Of a stretch of DNA of 64,000 nucleotides, positions 35,491-48,336 are shown piece by piece. A program made the translations under genes and the position numbers. How positions within the stretch are numbered: the stretch's first letter is position 1; every line of letters starts with the position of its first letter. Location: contig CM075938.1 of NCBI GenBank assembly GCA_038030265.1, positions 20,313,009 through 20,377,008 of the forward strand, in the 5' to 3' direction. The DNA is from Corythucha ciliata (lineage: Eukaryota > Arthropoda > Insecta > Hemiptera > Tingidae). The notes beneath the pieces were generated by a model that did no database searches, had not been told where the DNA came from, and worked only from the letters and a program-made list of their open reading frames with translations.

Positions 35491-38400
35491 TTATGTTCCC
35501 ATTCAACGCTGACGCACCCCACTCCGTGGGGCACCAGTGGCGCTACAAAACCGTTGGTAGCGACGGGCACACGCTGCTACCACGGACACCAGCGCCCCTC
35601 AAATCTCAGCAACCGAGCCCACGGGCTCCTCGTATGGTGCTCTACAACAACCAACCGAATGGTCAAGCCATATAATTATTTGGGCGCCCGAACTATGCAC
35701 AGCATCTGCACCATCAAGCGGTCCACGCCTTGATGACCAGCACCTTTTCAGTAGTGGCACGACTTGCAAGAATTTGTCCTCTGACAACGAGCCAGGCACA
35801 ATCCTGGGTCGGAAAATCTTTTTATTTTTATTATTTATTTATTTTTTTTTTTGTACTGCGCTGCACGCATTACAATTTCTCTAGAACGTGAACTTTTAGG
35901 GATGACTTTACAAGTCGGTGGTTGGGGGTTGGGGGTCAATTGGATTAAGACGGACAATCGTATTTTCCACGCCGGTGAAATAAAAGCGAGTTCCCAGCAA
36001 GACACTCGTCTCAAAAGCTGAAATGTAGAAGAACTTCATTTTATTTTCACCGTGGATAAGATAGAAATCGAGATATTTCGATCGTAAATGAAAGCTTGGC
36101 GCGTATTAAGCCTCGTGAGTCGTGTTTGCCCCCAAAGGGATTTAAGAAAAAAAAAAAAAAAAAAGATTTCTACGGATGCAGAAAAAGTGCATAAAATTGC
36201 CGCTCGAAGGATCGACGTCGATACGGATAATCAAGCGTGAATTTTAGTCCCGAGGGAGAGACTCTCCGGCTTTTAAGGTTGCTTATTCGCGGTATCGGTA
36301 TGGGTAAAATGCAAAAAAGGCCGGGGTCCGATAGAAGGCAAAACAGGTGGATAATGTATTCCTACGCCTCCCCCCACCCCCTTCCTTTCATCATGGTGAG
36401 TAGGAGAAACCACCTGTCGCTTCAAGATGAGAATCACAAAAAAAAAGAAGTCTTGGTTTAAAAATACGCGATCAAGTAAGGAGGCTTAGCCTTGAGGGCC
36501 TTGGGGCAAGTTCCACCTGGTTTTCAAATCCTTGTGGAATCGCGAAATCTTGATTTTTATTTTTTATTTATTTTTTTAAAATCATTAACGCGTCTGGTAG
36601 CCCCTAAAACCTTGTTTCCAATTACCACCTGTGTTACATGTAAGAAAGGACGTAAGACGTGACGTTATACCCGGCGATGTATACCCTTATCTCCTCTTGG
36701 AGGGCTTGAAAAAGGCGCTTAATTAAAAAGTCCTGGAATGTAAGAAAAAGAAGAAGGCATGACCCGGCACGTATGAATACAGAAGAAGACTTGTGGGTAG
36801 GGGGTGGGTTAATATTGGCGAGATTTTTAGTTAAAAAGCGTTTTACGCCCCCTTCCCACCACCCGACAGCACAGTATAGAAAAGGCACAACAAGTGTACA
36901 ACAAATCGGTACTTCACGCTTTTAAGAACAACCATCAGTATTGGAGGGCCGTTAAAAACACCGCACCGCGGTGTGCGTTGTTTGGTGGTAGTGTAGTGAA
37001 GGGGTGGGGGGGAGCCTCTGAAGAAACCAGAACAAACGAGTGACAATAAACTTTTTTCTTTAGCTCGTTCCGACCCCCCCCCCCTCTCCCACCAAAACAA
37101 AGATAATCTTGTATTCCAAGACCAACTTTAGTTAGTTGACGAGACATTAAGTCTCGAAATGATCCCCCCCTCCATCCCCCACGCTTCGATACATCCTTTC
37201 CGTCTTTTTGAGATGGTCCGGGGGACTACTTAAGAAAAATTATTGCGTGAAACATTTATTTTTTTCAGCCTCCCTCCTTTCTCTCTTAAATTTTTCGAGT
37301 CTCGTCCCGTGTTTTTTTTTTTGTTGTTTTTATTTTTACGACCCTGGAGTGGTTTAAAACCACGTAGATTACACTTGACTTGTTTCAAAGAACAACAAAA
37401 AAGATTAGACTGTGAGTGTTTGAAAGGATGGTGAGGGGAGGGGGCGGATATTGGACTTTCTTATACAGAAAAAACGCCAAAAACCTATTTGGGGGCCACA
37501 AGATTGGGAAAATGAACAGCCGTTCGCCACGTTGCTCCCGCATCAGCTCACTAAGTTGAAGCGTTGCCTGCAATCGTTTTCGATGTTTAGAGAGAGAGAG
37601 AGAGAGAGTGAGTGAGTGAGTGAGAGAGTGGGTCGATCTGACGTCATTATCTACTCTGAAATATCGCCTAATCAAACACATAAAGAGAAACGCAATAAAA
37701 CTGCGCCTCTTATAGGCCATCGTCGAACGCCCACTGTATAAACAATTTAACAACTACTCACGGGTGAACACTCATGTAAGGATCTATGGGATTGAGAAGG
37801 GGGGGGGGTTAACATTTTAATAAGAGCGATGTTACTTCGGAGCTACAAAGCGCTGTTTATTCATTATGTACAGGCTTTGGCATCAATGGCGATATATCAT
37901 TTTATCGCTTTCTTTCGCCGATGAATATTCTATTGCCACCTTATGACTGTGACTGTGTGGAAATGGTGAAGGGGGCTGTAACGCTACCCAATAACAAAAA
38001 AAGTAATAAATGATTATTTTGTTACTATAGTAAGGAGGGTGGGGGTGATGACGACCAATAAATCTAGACGCCCTTTATTGCATAATACCATAGTTTTTCA
38101 TATTTCAATGTCCAACGGTGTGGGGCGGCCGTGACATAAGAAATAACTAATGCGATGCTAATAATGGCGTAATTGGCCGCGCCTTTTTCAATTCCTTCGA
38201 AAATGGTTTTACGGAGCGCCCTCTCACCACCAGCGTAGGTTCCGTGGCACTTTAAAGGGCTTGCCCTGGCAGAGATTAGTTGGGCTCTCGAGGAACGATA
38301 AAGTTTCAAACTATCGAGTTGACAGTGTTTTAATTAAAAACTTTTAAAAAGTAAATCAACTCGCGTACAGGGAGCTATTCTCATCCGCTTTTTAAGAATG

Positions 38401-38790
38401 AGCAGCACGTGGGGTCTCATTTTGTTCCCTCTCCCTTTTCCTTCACCCTTTTCCTTTTCACCCTTTTCCTTGAAAACCTTAAAAGCTTTAGCCGTCGGTT
38501 CAATTAGCGGCCTGAGTGAAATGAAGACGAATAGTATTTTTTTTTTTATTTTAAAGAAAGGGTTTCGAATTTAATTCAAAGGAAAACGCGTTTTGTCTCC
38601 ATCCCAATGGGCTGAACGCAACCATTTTTAAAGTTCGATTCGTGAGCCCATTAATTTCTTAAACTTTCAGGTATTCGATGCTATAGAAAATGATTCGTTT
38701 TTTTGTTTGGTTTTTAACGTAAAACACTCATATCTAGGGTGGCAACCGCCCCCTTGGGTGGGAAGCCCCCCCCCCTTCTTTTTTTTTAGG
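35491..38790. other. anonymous sequence, no gene recognised
   Basis: Contains T- and A-rich runs, C run 37074-37084, G run 37799-37808, the compound microsatellite and a CCCTTTTCCTTCA-type short tandem at 38432-38472. Confidence 0.6.
37589..37627 (+). repeat. compound microsatellite (AG)n(TGAG)n
   Basis: AG dinucleotides pass into TGAG tetranucleotides. The same compound order recurs at 48303-48336. Confidence 0.95.
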
Positions 38791-38794
38791 GAGA

Positions 38795-39223
38795 AAACAC
38801 CTCAAAATTGTTCTTGAACGAGCCAACTACACGAAATTTTGTCTTGATGAGCCGAATTGGTTTTTCGAGTGGCCCAAACTCGCCTTTATTTTTTTTTGTC
38901 GTCAAATCCGACGATATTGGTTTTTAATGGCCCAACCGTGCGAAATTTCGTTTTTGAAAAATGACGGGCCTATGAAATTTCTCGGAGCATAAAATTACGT
39001 ATTTGTAGCAGCGAAAGCCACGAATTTTAATGAGCCTTGACGCGGCAAATTGGTTTTTGAGTAGTTCGCAAAATTGCGAAATTGTTGGGCGTGGGTGGTG
39101 ATCCAATCTTCCAATCTTGTGAAACATAGTATTTGGAAAGGTTAACAGTGCGATTTTTTTATTTTTTGCACCGGAAGCCATAAATTGCGCTGTAAAATTG
39201 CATTTTGAAAGGGCCAACCATGC
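38795..39223 (+). repeat. degenerate CGAAATT array
   Basis: Units such as CACGAAATTTTGTCTTGATGAG and GCGAAATTTCGTTTTTGAAAA, ended by a hAT-like terminus. Confidence 0.65.
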
Positions 39224-39290
39224 CAGGCGCGGATCCAGGGAGGGGCTCAGGGGGCTTGAGCCAGTCAAACCATTTTATAGGACGAGGAAG
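39224..39290 (+). mobile_element. hAT-like left terminus, truncated
   Basis: CAGGCGCGGATCCAGGG matches the left end of the 12.6-kb hAT-type element at 15 of 17 positions and starts abruptly within a degenerate array. No right terminus was found downstream, so it is probably a truncated copy. Confidence 0.45.
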
Positions 39291-39354
39291 TATTGCAGTA
39301 ACTAATATTGATGAGGTGAGGGGGAGAGACCGTCCTATTCGGTGGGGGGAACGA

Positions 39355-39790
39355 TGGCCAGTTCATCGATTTTAGGGCGCTAATACACAATCAATTTTTA
39401 AGGGCGCAAATAGCCAGTTTGACAATTTTTTTCGGCTCAGCAAGTCAGAGAAGGCAATTTAATGCCAAGATAATTGTCAGTTCGGCCACCTCGATATCGC
39501 AAATGATTAGTTCGACTTTTTATAGGGCACAAATCGGCCGCACCATTTTTATGGTGCGAGTAGGCCGTCAAGTCATTTATAGGGCGCAAGTTGACAGTAT
39601 GGTCATTTATAGAGAGTGAATAGTCAGTGTAATATTTTCAGGGCACAAGATGTCGGTATTCCATTTTTAGAGTTCGTAAAGTTGGTTTGTCCATTTTTAA
39701 AGCGCGAATCGTCAGTTTTGCTTTATTCAGGGCGCAATCCGGACCGTATGTAGTCAATTTGAGCATTCTTGGCGCAAATTTTGTTATTTT
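39355..39790 (+). repeat. degenerate array, GGGCGCAAATAGxCAGTTT type
   Basis: About 12 units of 32-38 bp (TTTATAGGGCGCAAGTTGACAG). It shares the xCAGTTT tail with the 24-kb array and may be a longer-period relative. Confidence 0.7.
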
Positions 39791-39794
39791 TAAC

Positions 39795-39925
39795 TTCACA
39801 AAATTGCTCTTTCAATGGGTCAGCAGTGCAATTATTTAGTTTTTAATGCAGCGAAATTCGTAAAATTGCTTTTTTGGGCGAGAGTATAGAGATTCGTGAA
39901 AATATCTTTGAATGGGCCAACCCAT
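39795..39925 (+). repeat. degenerate CGAAATT array, short block
   Basis: Three to four units (CACAAAATTGCTCTTTCAATGG), cut by CAGGGCCGGATC at 39926. Confidence 0.6.
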
Positions 39926-39990
39926 CAGGGCCGGATCTTGCTTTTTGCCGCACCATGCGGCCTGCTCGTCCCCCCCCCCCTCCGACCAAC
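39926..39990 (+). mobile_element. possible hAT-like terminus
   Basis: CAGGGCCGGATCTTGC interrupts a degenerate array and resembles common hAT termini. No partner end was found, so the call rests on one short motif. Confidence 0.25.
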
Positions 39991-40529
39991 TTCCTCCAAG
40001 GCTTTTGGAGTCAAGCAAGTAACGATAGAATGGATTCTTCAAGTTATTAGAGGAAAACTATGTTTCTTCAACCTGGCGGAAAAACCTCGAGTTGACGGCC
40101 ACCTCAGAAAGATGAAATTTTGGCTTTTCGTGATGAACGCGGGGGGTGACGGGGGGGATGACGACAGGGACGAAGATGACGACGTGAAGACGGTGATTTT
40201 TTTGGATATAGGAAAGAGCGGACGAGACTTCGTCCTGTCCAATACGCTCGCATCAACACCGTAGGCCATTGAGGCTATTCAAGAGTCCGTCAGGCATGGT
40301 AAATTGCCGAATGAAGCCGGTCCATCCCAAATACGCTTCTAAGGAGCCCAATTTGTTCTCATAAAATGGCCAAAAGTGACCGTGTCTTGCCTTATTGTTG
40401 GTTTTAGAAGATTTTATCGACTTCGTGAGTGGCTTATCGAGGCTCGAGTACGTCGAGGCCTTCCCTTGGACTGTAAGCATGGGGCTGTCGATTGAGGCAA
40501 TTGTGGCTGATGTACACACATTAGCCCAT

Positions 40530-41550
40530 TCATTTCACACCTAAAATTGAGGTAAAGCACTCAAAATGATAAAACCATCAAAAACGACTATCCACAGCTA
40601 AAATTGAAACAAAGTGATATATACATATAACTCAAAAGGGTCCACACATACATATAATTGTGAAGAAGCGCGTATCCTTAGCAGTAGCACCACGGCAGTG
40701 GTAGTAGTGCAGCACTTGGGGTAAGGATATAAAAGTGAGAAAAAAAAATCTTGGCTGAAAAATAAAAATATATAGAGTATAAATCGTGACAAAATTGAGA
40801 ATAAGCAATTATTCGTGGCTAAAAATATGAAAAAAAAATTGCTGATTCACGGCTAAATTGCAAAAACGCCAATTCGCTTTATTTTGGAGGAAACTAGGGC
40901 TGGAATTTGTGGCAAATTTACGGCTAAAAATCGGAAAAAGCAATAATTCTTGGCTACAATTGATAAAAACACAAATTCACGGCTAAAATTGGCCGCAAGT
41001 TTATTTCAGGGCCAAAATTGAAAGAACACCAATCCACGGTTTCTTGAGGTTTACTCTATGAAAAGTGGGAAAATCACTAGCTCAGTGCTAAAATTAAGTA
41101 AAATGGTGATTTACGGCCAAAATTGAGAAAAAGCGCTAATTTACGGCTAATAAAAGTAAAAAAACTGCATAGCTGCTAGAACTGAGAAAATCGAAAGTTC
41201 ACGGCTTGCAATAACTGTAAAATTGAGAAAATTAATCACTCAATGCTACATGAAAGTTATATTCCTTCTTTCCTCATGGAATAGGTTACCTTCACATAGA
41301 TTATCAACCCCGGGGCCCGATAGGGTTAAGCCTGACATTGATATTCGTGGCATAACGGAGATAAATTCGTTGTTCCCTGCTAAAAGAGTGCTATCGCACT
41401 CATCCGAGGCTAAAATTGGACAAAGGGCTCATTCGCGCACATTTGAGAAATCATGCTGTTCTAGGGGCAATTTTTGCAGCTAAAATAGGCAAAAAGTGCT
41501 GCCCATAAGGCAAATCCTGGAGAGGGGGGAATTCAGAATGAGCGCTAATT
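40530..41550 (+). repeat. degenerate GCTAAAATTGAG array
   Basis: Units of about 28-34 bp (ACGGCTAAAATTGxxAAAA) run with an unrelated interruption around 40640-40740 and a less regular part around 41260-41340. Confidence 0.7.
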
Positions 41551-44500
41551 TTCAGGATTCAAATAGTTTCGTCGATTCTATTAACTCTTGAGCGTCCTGC
41601 CGCGTTCCGTTAAGCGTGCCTTCAGCTTGGGTCGACGATATTCCTCGGCCTCCTGAACTGTAGATTTCATGGTTGGTTGTGAAGATGGTCTTTGTAAAAG
41701 GCTGTTGCTCGGAAAAAACGGCCAAAATACGCCGAGATCACAGGACGATGACCCCACGTACGAAGGGCGGCCGTCCCGTTTTTTGGATCCCCTGTAGTAC
41801 CTGGTGTGGAAGGACCACGGTCCTTATTCTCTCGAAGTGTATAACGATTTGAGCTGGAAACGGTTTGTGATTGTGAGCCGCCACCTCGGAGGCGGTGCCC
41901 TGGTCCTTCCATGGCTGTGGGCAGGGAGGACGGGTAGCTGTCTTTCAGTAAACAAGGAATTCAGCTCAACAGATGTTCGAAAATCGCTGTTAAACGTTGT
42001 TTTTTTTCTTTAGTACCTATTACGTTAACGATCCTTCACAGCCCTCGTTTCCTTGACTGCCTTCGAGGACAATAGTACACTTACAAAACAAGTGGGCGCT
42101 ATAATATAAATTTGTTCCTCCTTAGTTAGTACGAAAAGCCAGAAAAAGGAGGCATTTGTTCTAAAAACAACGGAAAAAGCGCGCTTTTTCCCCTTTAAAC
42201 AGCCCCATTGCGAACGCATTCGTGTTTACCAGCAGCGCTTTTAAAGGGGAAATGTCCCATTGTTCCACACTGTTCACATAGTCGCTTTTTAGTCTTTGGT
42301 TTTCCCCCCTCCCACGCCACAAATCCATTTGATCAAATTTGGTGAAAGGTCCTCCCTGTCCCCCTGCCCACCAAACCCCCTTGTTTTTTGGACAAGATGG
42401 ATGAGGTTTTAAATGCGATAAGTGAGAATATCGAAATCGTTGTGCGTGTCAGAATCAGATTGTAACCACAAGGGGCGGGTGGTTACCCCTCTGAATGGAT
42501 TGTGCAAAAAATTTGAACTTTAAACTTTTTCCTTTCATTTCTTTTCCATGCACAAGACACTAGTGGGGGGGGGGGGAGTCTTGTAGCATCGCCTCATTTC
42601 TGTCATTTGACTATAGCACGACTCGTGCATCATTTTGCGTGTGTGGTCCCATTAAAAACAGCGATCCCTTAATTTTTTTTTTTTTTTTTTACAATGATCG
42701 ATGGATTCGATTTTTTGTGTTAACCCTTCCCCCTCACTCACAACAAGAGCTCTTCGACAAATTTGATTCCAATAAAGTTCACAGTCACATGTTCCGTTTG
42801 GTCCAGCACACGTGTGGTGCGGAGGGGGGCCCGAGATTGCACCACGATTTTCAACTCTTGAAACTGCCGTAATAAGTGCAGTTAAACAAAACTTGAAACC
42901 CCTCAAAAAATTAGTGCCTTATTTCAGTGTCAATTCTCACGAACAAGAATAGCATCTGGCGCTCCTTCGGTGTTTCCAGGCAATCAGAAGTACAAAAGAC
43001 TGTTAAAAAAGAATAATAATATTCCGGTTTGTATTTATTAAGGGGGAGGGTACCAAAGTCGGTTTTTGAACTTGACTTGTTCTACAAGTAAGCACGGCGG
43101 CCGTCTTTTGTTTCCTCTTTCTTCACCATCCCAGAGACCAGGCAGGACAAAGGAATCAGCAAGACTGCAATTATTTTTCTCTCCTTTTACTAAAAATGGT
43201 GAACGAGGGGTGTTTTAGGGAAGGGGGGTTACACCACCTTGTGTGTGATTCCTGCTGAGATTTTCGAGTGAAGTCTCTCTCTTTGGTGAATAACAAAGAA
43301 ATAGTTCAATAACGGAGTTCATAAGATAATGACCCTCCCCTGTCCACGTTTTTTGAGGATGTAACGGCGTTGGTAAGGGATGAGTGGGGGTCCAAAACTG
43401 AAGAAATTCTTCAAGTACCAAGCCGCCACCCGCTGTGGAGCACACCGTTTTTCCCATTCACGCGTGGAAATCCAAAAAAAAAGGGAGCATTACCCCTCTC
43501 ACCGCCCATCCGCTCACCGACCAAAAGAATCGTTGACCCCCTCTTTCAAGGAACTCACTATTATGATAATCTGAAAATCAATGTACATAACTCACGTTCG
43601 TGGATCTTACAAAGATAAAGTCAAAGCCCGGGCCCCTCGCTCTCACCCTTCCCTCCGCCCCGTACACACAACAATCATAGCGTTCTATGCAAGGAGCTCA
43701 TCCCTAATGAATCACCTTCTTGAAAAGAAAAGGCAAAACGGGTCATGGGAAGGAAGAGACCCTCCTGAGGCTTCTGTTTTATTAAAACGGTGCGCTAGAA
43801 GGACTCAAGTGAGTCCCTTCATTAAAGCGAGTTTAGAAGTACACTACTCCCACCTCCTCCTATCAAAACCGAGGCACAATTTACTGTCGCCTGGTAGAAA
43901 AAGGGATGATTTCCATACAGTTTTTCAAATTTATAGACACGCGAAGTGTAAGTTTTGATTAACGTCAAGGATTTTAACTCAAGAAAGCGAAGTGCACGTT
44001 TTTTTGAGGTTGAACAGAATAAATCATTCCAAAATGGGTTTTGTTTCCCCCTAATTATATTCACTCCGAGTTGTGTTTCACGATCCCGAAAATTGTTGCG
44101 CCTTGGGATAGTTTCTGTGGTACGGTTGTGTCTAAGGGGGGGAGGGGTCGTGTCTGATTTACGTTAAAGGCGAGTTTGTCCCAAGTATACGAAGTCATTC
44201 GTACAAAACTACTTAAAGCCCCCCACCACCACCCTCCAAGCCTTCAATGCGCGAGATTAAAGCTATAAAAGGACATTTTGGGGGAGGAAGAAAGAAAGAA
44301 AAAAGAAGGATCGGGAGTCGCGCGAAATTCACGCGGTGTGCAAATGAAATGCAAATAAATTCAACGGTGGGGCGCGCACACCATGTTGGAAGGATTTCAA
44401 TTGTTATCTTCCTCGTTAACATTTTCTTGTTAACTTGAAAAACTCCACCCCCTCCCCGACACATTTCTTTAACGCCCCTCACCCCCTCGCCAATATCATG

Positions 44501-45265
44501 ACTTATAGGTTAGTGATTTCACTTTAAAGGTAGAAATGGGGTGGCGGAGGGGATGGGGATTGTTATGGTAACCTTTTGATAGAGACGTTAGACAGAGTAG
44601 GAGGAAATCAAGTTCCTGAATTTCTTGGGTGAATTCATGGTGGAAAGGAGTTCGGGAGAGAGAGCGATTTGACGACAGCAGGACAGCGTAAAGCAGCAGC
44701 CGGACTAGCCTGGCTCAGTGGTTGTGTGTTTAATTGGATGACCTCTCTTCCGGGTAACCTGGACGGCAGGAAACTGTTTAAAATTTGGCGAAAAATGGGC
44801 ACACAGTTTCAGTTTACCAGCTATAGAAACTCGCGAAAACATTCGCCATCGCCACCTTGCGATCACATTGGTTGGCCACGCGGGGGAGAGGGGATGTGAC
44901 CACAGTCCAGCACATTTGCTTGGTCGGAGTGAATCGTCACCCCTCTACCACTCCACCACTATTTAATGAGCACTTGGGAGTCTTTTCATTGCTCATTCAC
45001 AGAGTAATATCGGCTACAATCTAGACCCCTCCTCGCAACCAGACAAGAGTCTTGACACTAAATAGGTTGCAAAAATGGTCGTTGGGGAGGGCGGGCGTCT
45101 AATAGTGTACAAAACTACCGTTTATCCCTATGTATATAACGGCCGGTTAAACTTCGATTTTTAACTCCCAACTGATGAAAAGTGGCCGAAAAATTGGGTG
45201 TCAGCTTGACGATGAGGTCATCGTCATGCGAACAAGGCCAATTTATTCCTCAGGGGACCACCTGC
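41551..45265. other. anonymous sequence, no gene recognised
   Basis: G run 42565-42576, T run 42673-42690 and many purine or pyrimidine tracts. A TGGCTCAGTGG at 44709 resembles a Pol III A box but has no B box. Confidence 0.55.
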
Positions 45266-45269
45266 AGAC

Positions 45270-45940
45270 GATTAAACCTCACAAAAATCTGCTTAATGTG
45301 GTCCAAAATATGCTTCATGTCAAGTGTTTGCTTAAATATGGTCCAAAGTCTTCTGCATATTATTATGGCCAAACATATGCTTAATGTGGTAAAAAATCTG
45401 CTTCATCCGGTCAACAAACTGCTTAATATTTATGTATATGGTCCAAAAACTGCTTCTTGTAGTCCAAAATCTGCTTCATGTGATCTGGAAACTGCTTTAA
45501 GTGGCCAAAAATCTGCTTCTTGTGGTCATGAATTATGATTCTTGTGATCCAAAACTCCTTCGTGTGGCAACAAATCTGCTTAATAATTACGTCTAGACTA
45601 GAATCTGCTTCGCGTCAAAGCTTAATGTGTTAATGTGGCCCAAAATCGGCCTAATATTTATGGCCAAAAACATATTCTCAATGATAAAAAATCATCTTCA
45701 TGATAATCAAAAATCTTCTTCGTGTGGTCAAAAATCTATTGACACAGGATTAGAGTCCAGCAGTTGCTTTGGTTCGAAAAATGACTTTCCATAATAAAAT
45801 TACAACTTTTCGTTCGTGAGAGAGAGGGCACCATCATCATTTTTGGCATCATGTGGTCGCGTGGTCAAAAAACTGCTCCAAGTTCACAGGGTCGAAAATC
45901 TGATTAAGTCTCAGGAGCCTAGCAGTAATTTTGGGTCAAA
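45270..45940 (+). repeat. degenerate array, GTCCAAAAATCTGCTTCATGTG type
   Basis: About 20 units of 23-29 bp with core AAAATCTGCTT followed by C/A-T-G-T-G-G-T-C. This dialect occurs only here and lacks the CGAAATT core. Confidence 0.8.
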
Positions 45941-45969
45941 AAAACGTAATAAGATTAATACTCGATGAA

Positions 45970-46180
45970 GTTAATTGTCAATTTTAGCCGTGAAGTTGAG
46001 CCAGAAACGGCCAAATTCGAGCGTTTTCCATTTTCCAGTAGCATTTGAAACGCCCAAATTCCCACACACAAGACCAAATTCATGCCCTGAAGTTTTTTTT
46101 TCCATATTTCAGCTGTATAAGAAAGTCTCCAAAACTGTCAATCTAACAAGTAAATTTTTTCCCTCAAATTGACTAATGAT
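45970..46180 (-). repeat. short GCTAAAATTGA-type array, opposite strand
   Basis: A few units (CAATTTTAGCCGTGAAGTTG, TATTTCAGCTGTATAAG) follow the preceding array after a short gap. Confidence 0.5.
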
Positions 46181-48046
46181 GGACCACGTGGAGGGCTGGT
46201 GAATCAAATAGTCGAGGTTTGACCTGGAGAAGAATTCAGACATCGTGTCAGAACTGTACGCGGTTCCACCGGGATTGACGCGCTCGAGAACTGCCTGTCT
46301 CGACGCAAGGGAAAAGATTTCGAGGTATGAAACCCGGGGACACCTGTTCACCCTCAATTGATCGTTTATTAACGCAGTTCGGGTAATATTTCAACAAACC
46401 TTCAACTTTTGTGTTTTTGTGGCGGGAGAGACCAATTAAAATTTGTGTGGGCGATGAGAAATTTGCAAGCTCTCCCCCCCCCCCACAATAGAAGGACCTG
46501 TTTTTTTTCAGTGTAACGTGTTTTACTGTTTTAAAAGTCTCCACGCGGCTAAAAACAGCCATTGTTACTGGCGGAAGATGAGATGTTTGGCGCTTCGGGA
46601 GAGGGTTGCGATGTGAAGGTCGGGAGGAGAGGGGATATGCAACTTTCGTGGCGAAGCGAAAAGGGCCTACAATTCTGTTGGTCACTTTGGACTTTGGAGC
46701 CTCAATAAAACACGTAGAATAGAAGGGGGCAAGGAAGGCACTTTTTCAGACGAAAATTATAAAGATTTTATTAGGGAAAAAAGGATGCCATTAAAAAAGA
46801 TTTATTGATATAAATTTTTATTATGCAGGTCCTGCCTGGTATGGAGACTTGGAGAGCATTGTGGTTGAGGGATGGGGGGATTGATGAGGAGACCACGTTA
46901 AGAGTTATGCCGGTCGGTCCGACCTTAAGAGTTCAGTTTTATTGGCAGCGGTTTAATTTTTTGAACATCCTCAAATAATTGACCGCACATCATCCCGTCG
47001 TTGGACCTGTATGACTACAAAAACTACGGGAGGGGGTGTACGGCTTTCTCAGGTTTGTTCGTCCTCTAGTCTCAAGCATCAAGTTTGGATCAAAGACAGT
47101 GCCCCCCCCCCCCCGGGATAAACAATTTATTCGTCGGATTCCAAGCAATATAACACTCGACTTACCCCCTCCCATCTTAGCCACTGCATACCCTTCAAGG
47201 GACAGAATGCACGAGAACATCTGCTACAGGTGCTCGTATGGTTTTAAAACAAAAAAAAAGTTGGTGATTTTTGTCGCGGTATATTGAACTGATTGCGGAA
47301 GTTCAGCTTATTAAAAGAACTGTGTTGTGAGAATATGGCTCTATGGGAGACCCTTTGGAGTAATTTCCGTGAGGATAGAAAGGTGTTTAATATCAAATAG
47401 TACTGGCCGGGGTCATTTCGGACAGGGTTGGTCGCTTCGGCGTGTCCATAGAAAGCAAACACAGGTGTTTTTTTTTGTTTTTTTTTTATGTGTTTAAAAA
47501 TTAATTTTGTGCCCTACGGCTATTATCCATCTGATGAAAAGAAGTCTTTCGGGAGAAACCACAGACATTGTTCACTCTCCCGAAGTCGAATTCAGCCCCT
47601 CTGTAACAGGAGTGAAAGTTGAGGATTCTTGTGGGACAATGCTCAGGTTATAGGTGCGGGTGGCGACTAGGAATAAGGGGGTATGATTTTAAAACAATTT
47701 GCGCTACTCACAAGTATGCAACAACCTGACACGTTCATAATCGTGTTAAATTGACGCCGCACAGTGTTAACGCTCGCGGAATTGACAAGGTCGCCATTTG
47801 TCAGAGGAAGGGGAGGGATCCAGAAAATAAAAACATTGGTGAGGTGAGGAATGCGCTTATAAAGGGTTCAAGGTGGGTGACAAACCGGCAAACCTTTAAA
47901 TAAATATATATACACACATATGTAAGGCAGAACTAAGGTATTCGCGTGCGGTAGCCTTGTCAAACCAATATAAGAGCATTAGTCACATTTAATGTTCATC
48001 CGAGGTGAGATATCGTTACGGTTTCGTATAAAAAAAAGGGGGACAC

Positions 48047-48115
48047 TTCCGCGTCGATGCAATGCATTGCGCTATCTAGATAACGCGGAACAAGCACCGC
48101 GGTATATTAAGCGCT
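48047..48115. other. cluster of nested palindromes
   Basis: Within 69 bases: TTCCGCGT (48047) pairs with ACGCGGAA (48083-48090), enclosing the perfect palindromes GCAATGCATTGC (48059-48070) and TATCTAGATA (48073-48082). ACCGCGGT (48096-48103) and AGCGCT (48110-48115) follow. A G run before and a C run after could form an outer stem. It could be a small fold-back element, a cruciform-prone site or a structured RNA. Confidence 0.55.
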
Positions 48116-48302
48116 AAGCCGCTCTGTCAACCCCCTCAAACCCTTTAAAAAGAGGAAAACTGTATTTTTCTCGCTGTGAGGCGAAGAGTGGACAAATTAT
48201 CAGTTGGAAGATAAATATAAGAGAGGAGTGTCCGCTTTGAATAAGTTAGTGTCACGACGATCACGGACTATAGCGGTGAGTGAGGGTCCTGGGAGGAGGT
48301 GA

Positions 48303-48336
48303 AGAGAGAGAGAGAGAGAGTGAGTGAGTGAGTGAG
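48303..48336 (+). repeat. compound microsatellite (AG)n(TGAG)n, second copy
   Basis: Same AG to TGAG order as 37589-37627, in unrelated flanks. Confidence 0.95.

Noticed and set aside
39896..40264. 122-codon frame with an acidic Asp-rich stretch
   Set aside because: The acidic run comes from a GAC/GAT-rich tract, the start lies in array sequence and no family is recognisable.
40253..40519. Minus-strand frame with text like an RT thumb (AYLGWTGFIRQF)
   Set aside because: A single weak resemblance without neighbouring RT or RNase H motifs; judged as chance.
44690..44770. TGGCTCAGTGG resembling a Pol III A box
   Set aside because: No B box at the proper distance and no tRNA fold.
45175..45538. 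Open frames of 69 and 118 codons in the TCTGCTTCATG array
   Set aside because: The peptide is a translation of the diverged repeat (KSASCGxK-like units), with no support for coding.
46109..46357. Minus-strand 82-codon frame with a protein-like stretch (SEFFSRSNLDYLIHQ)
   Set aside because: It briefly recalled capsid-like text, but its C-terminal part is array sequence, it is isolated and I recognise no domain.
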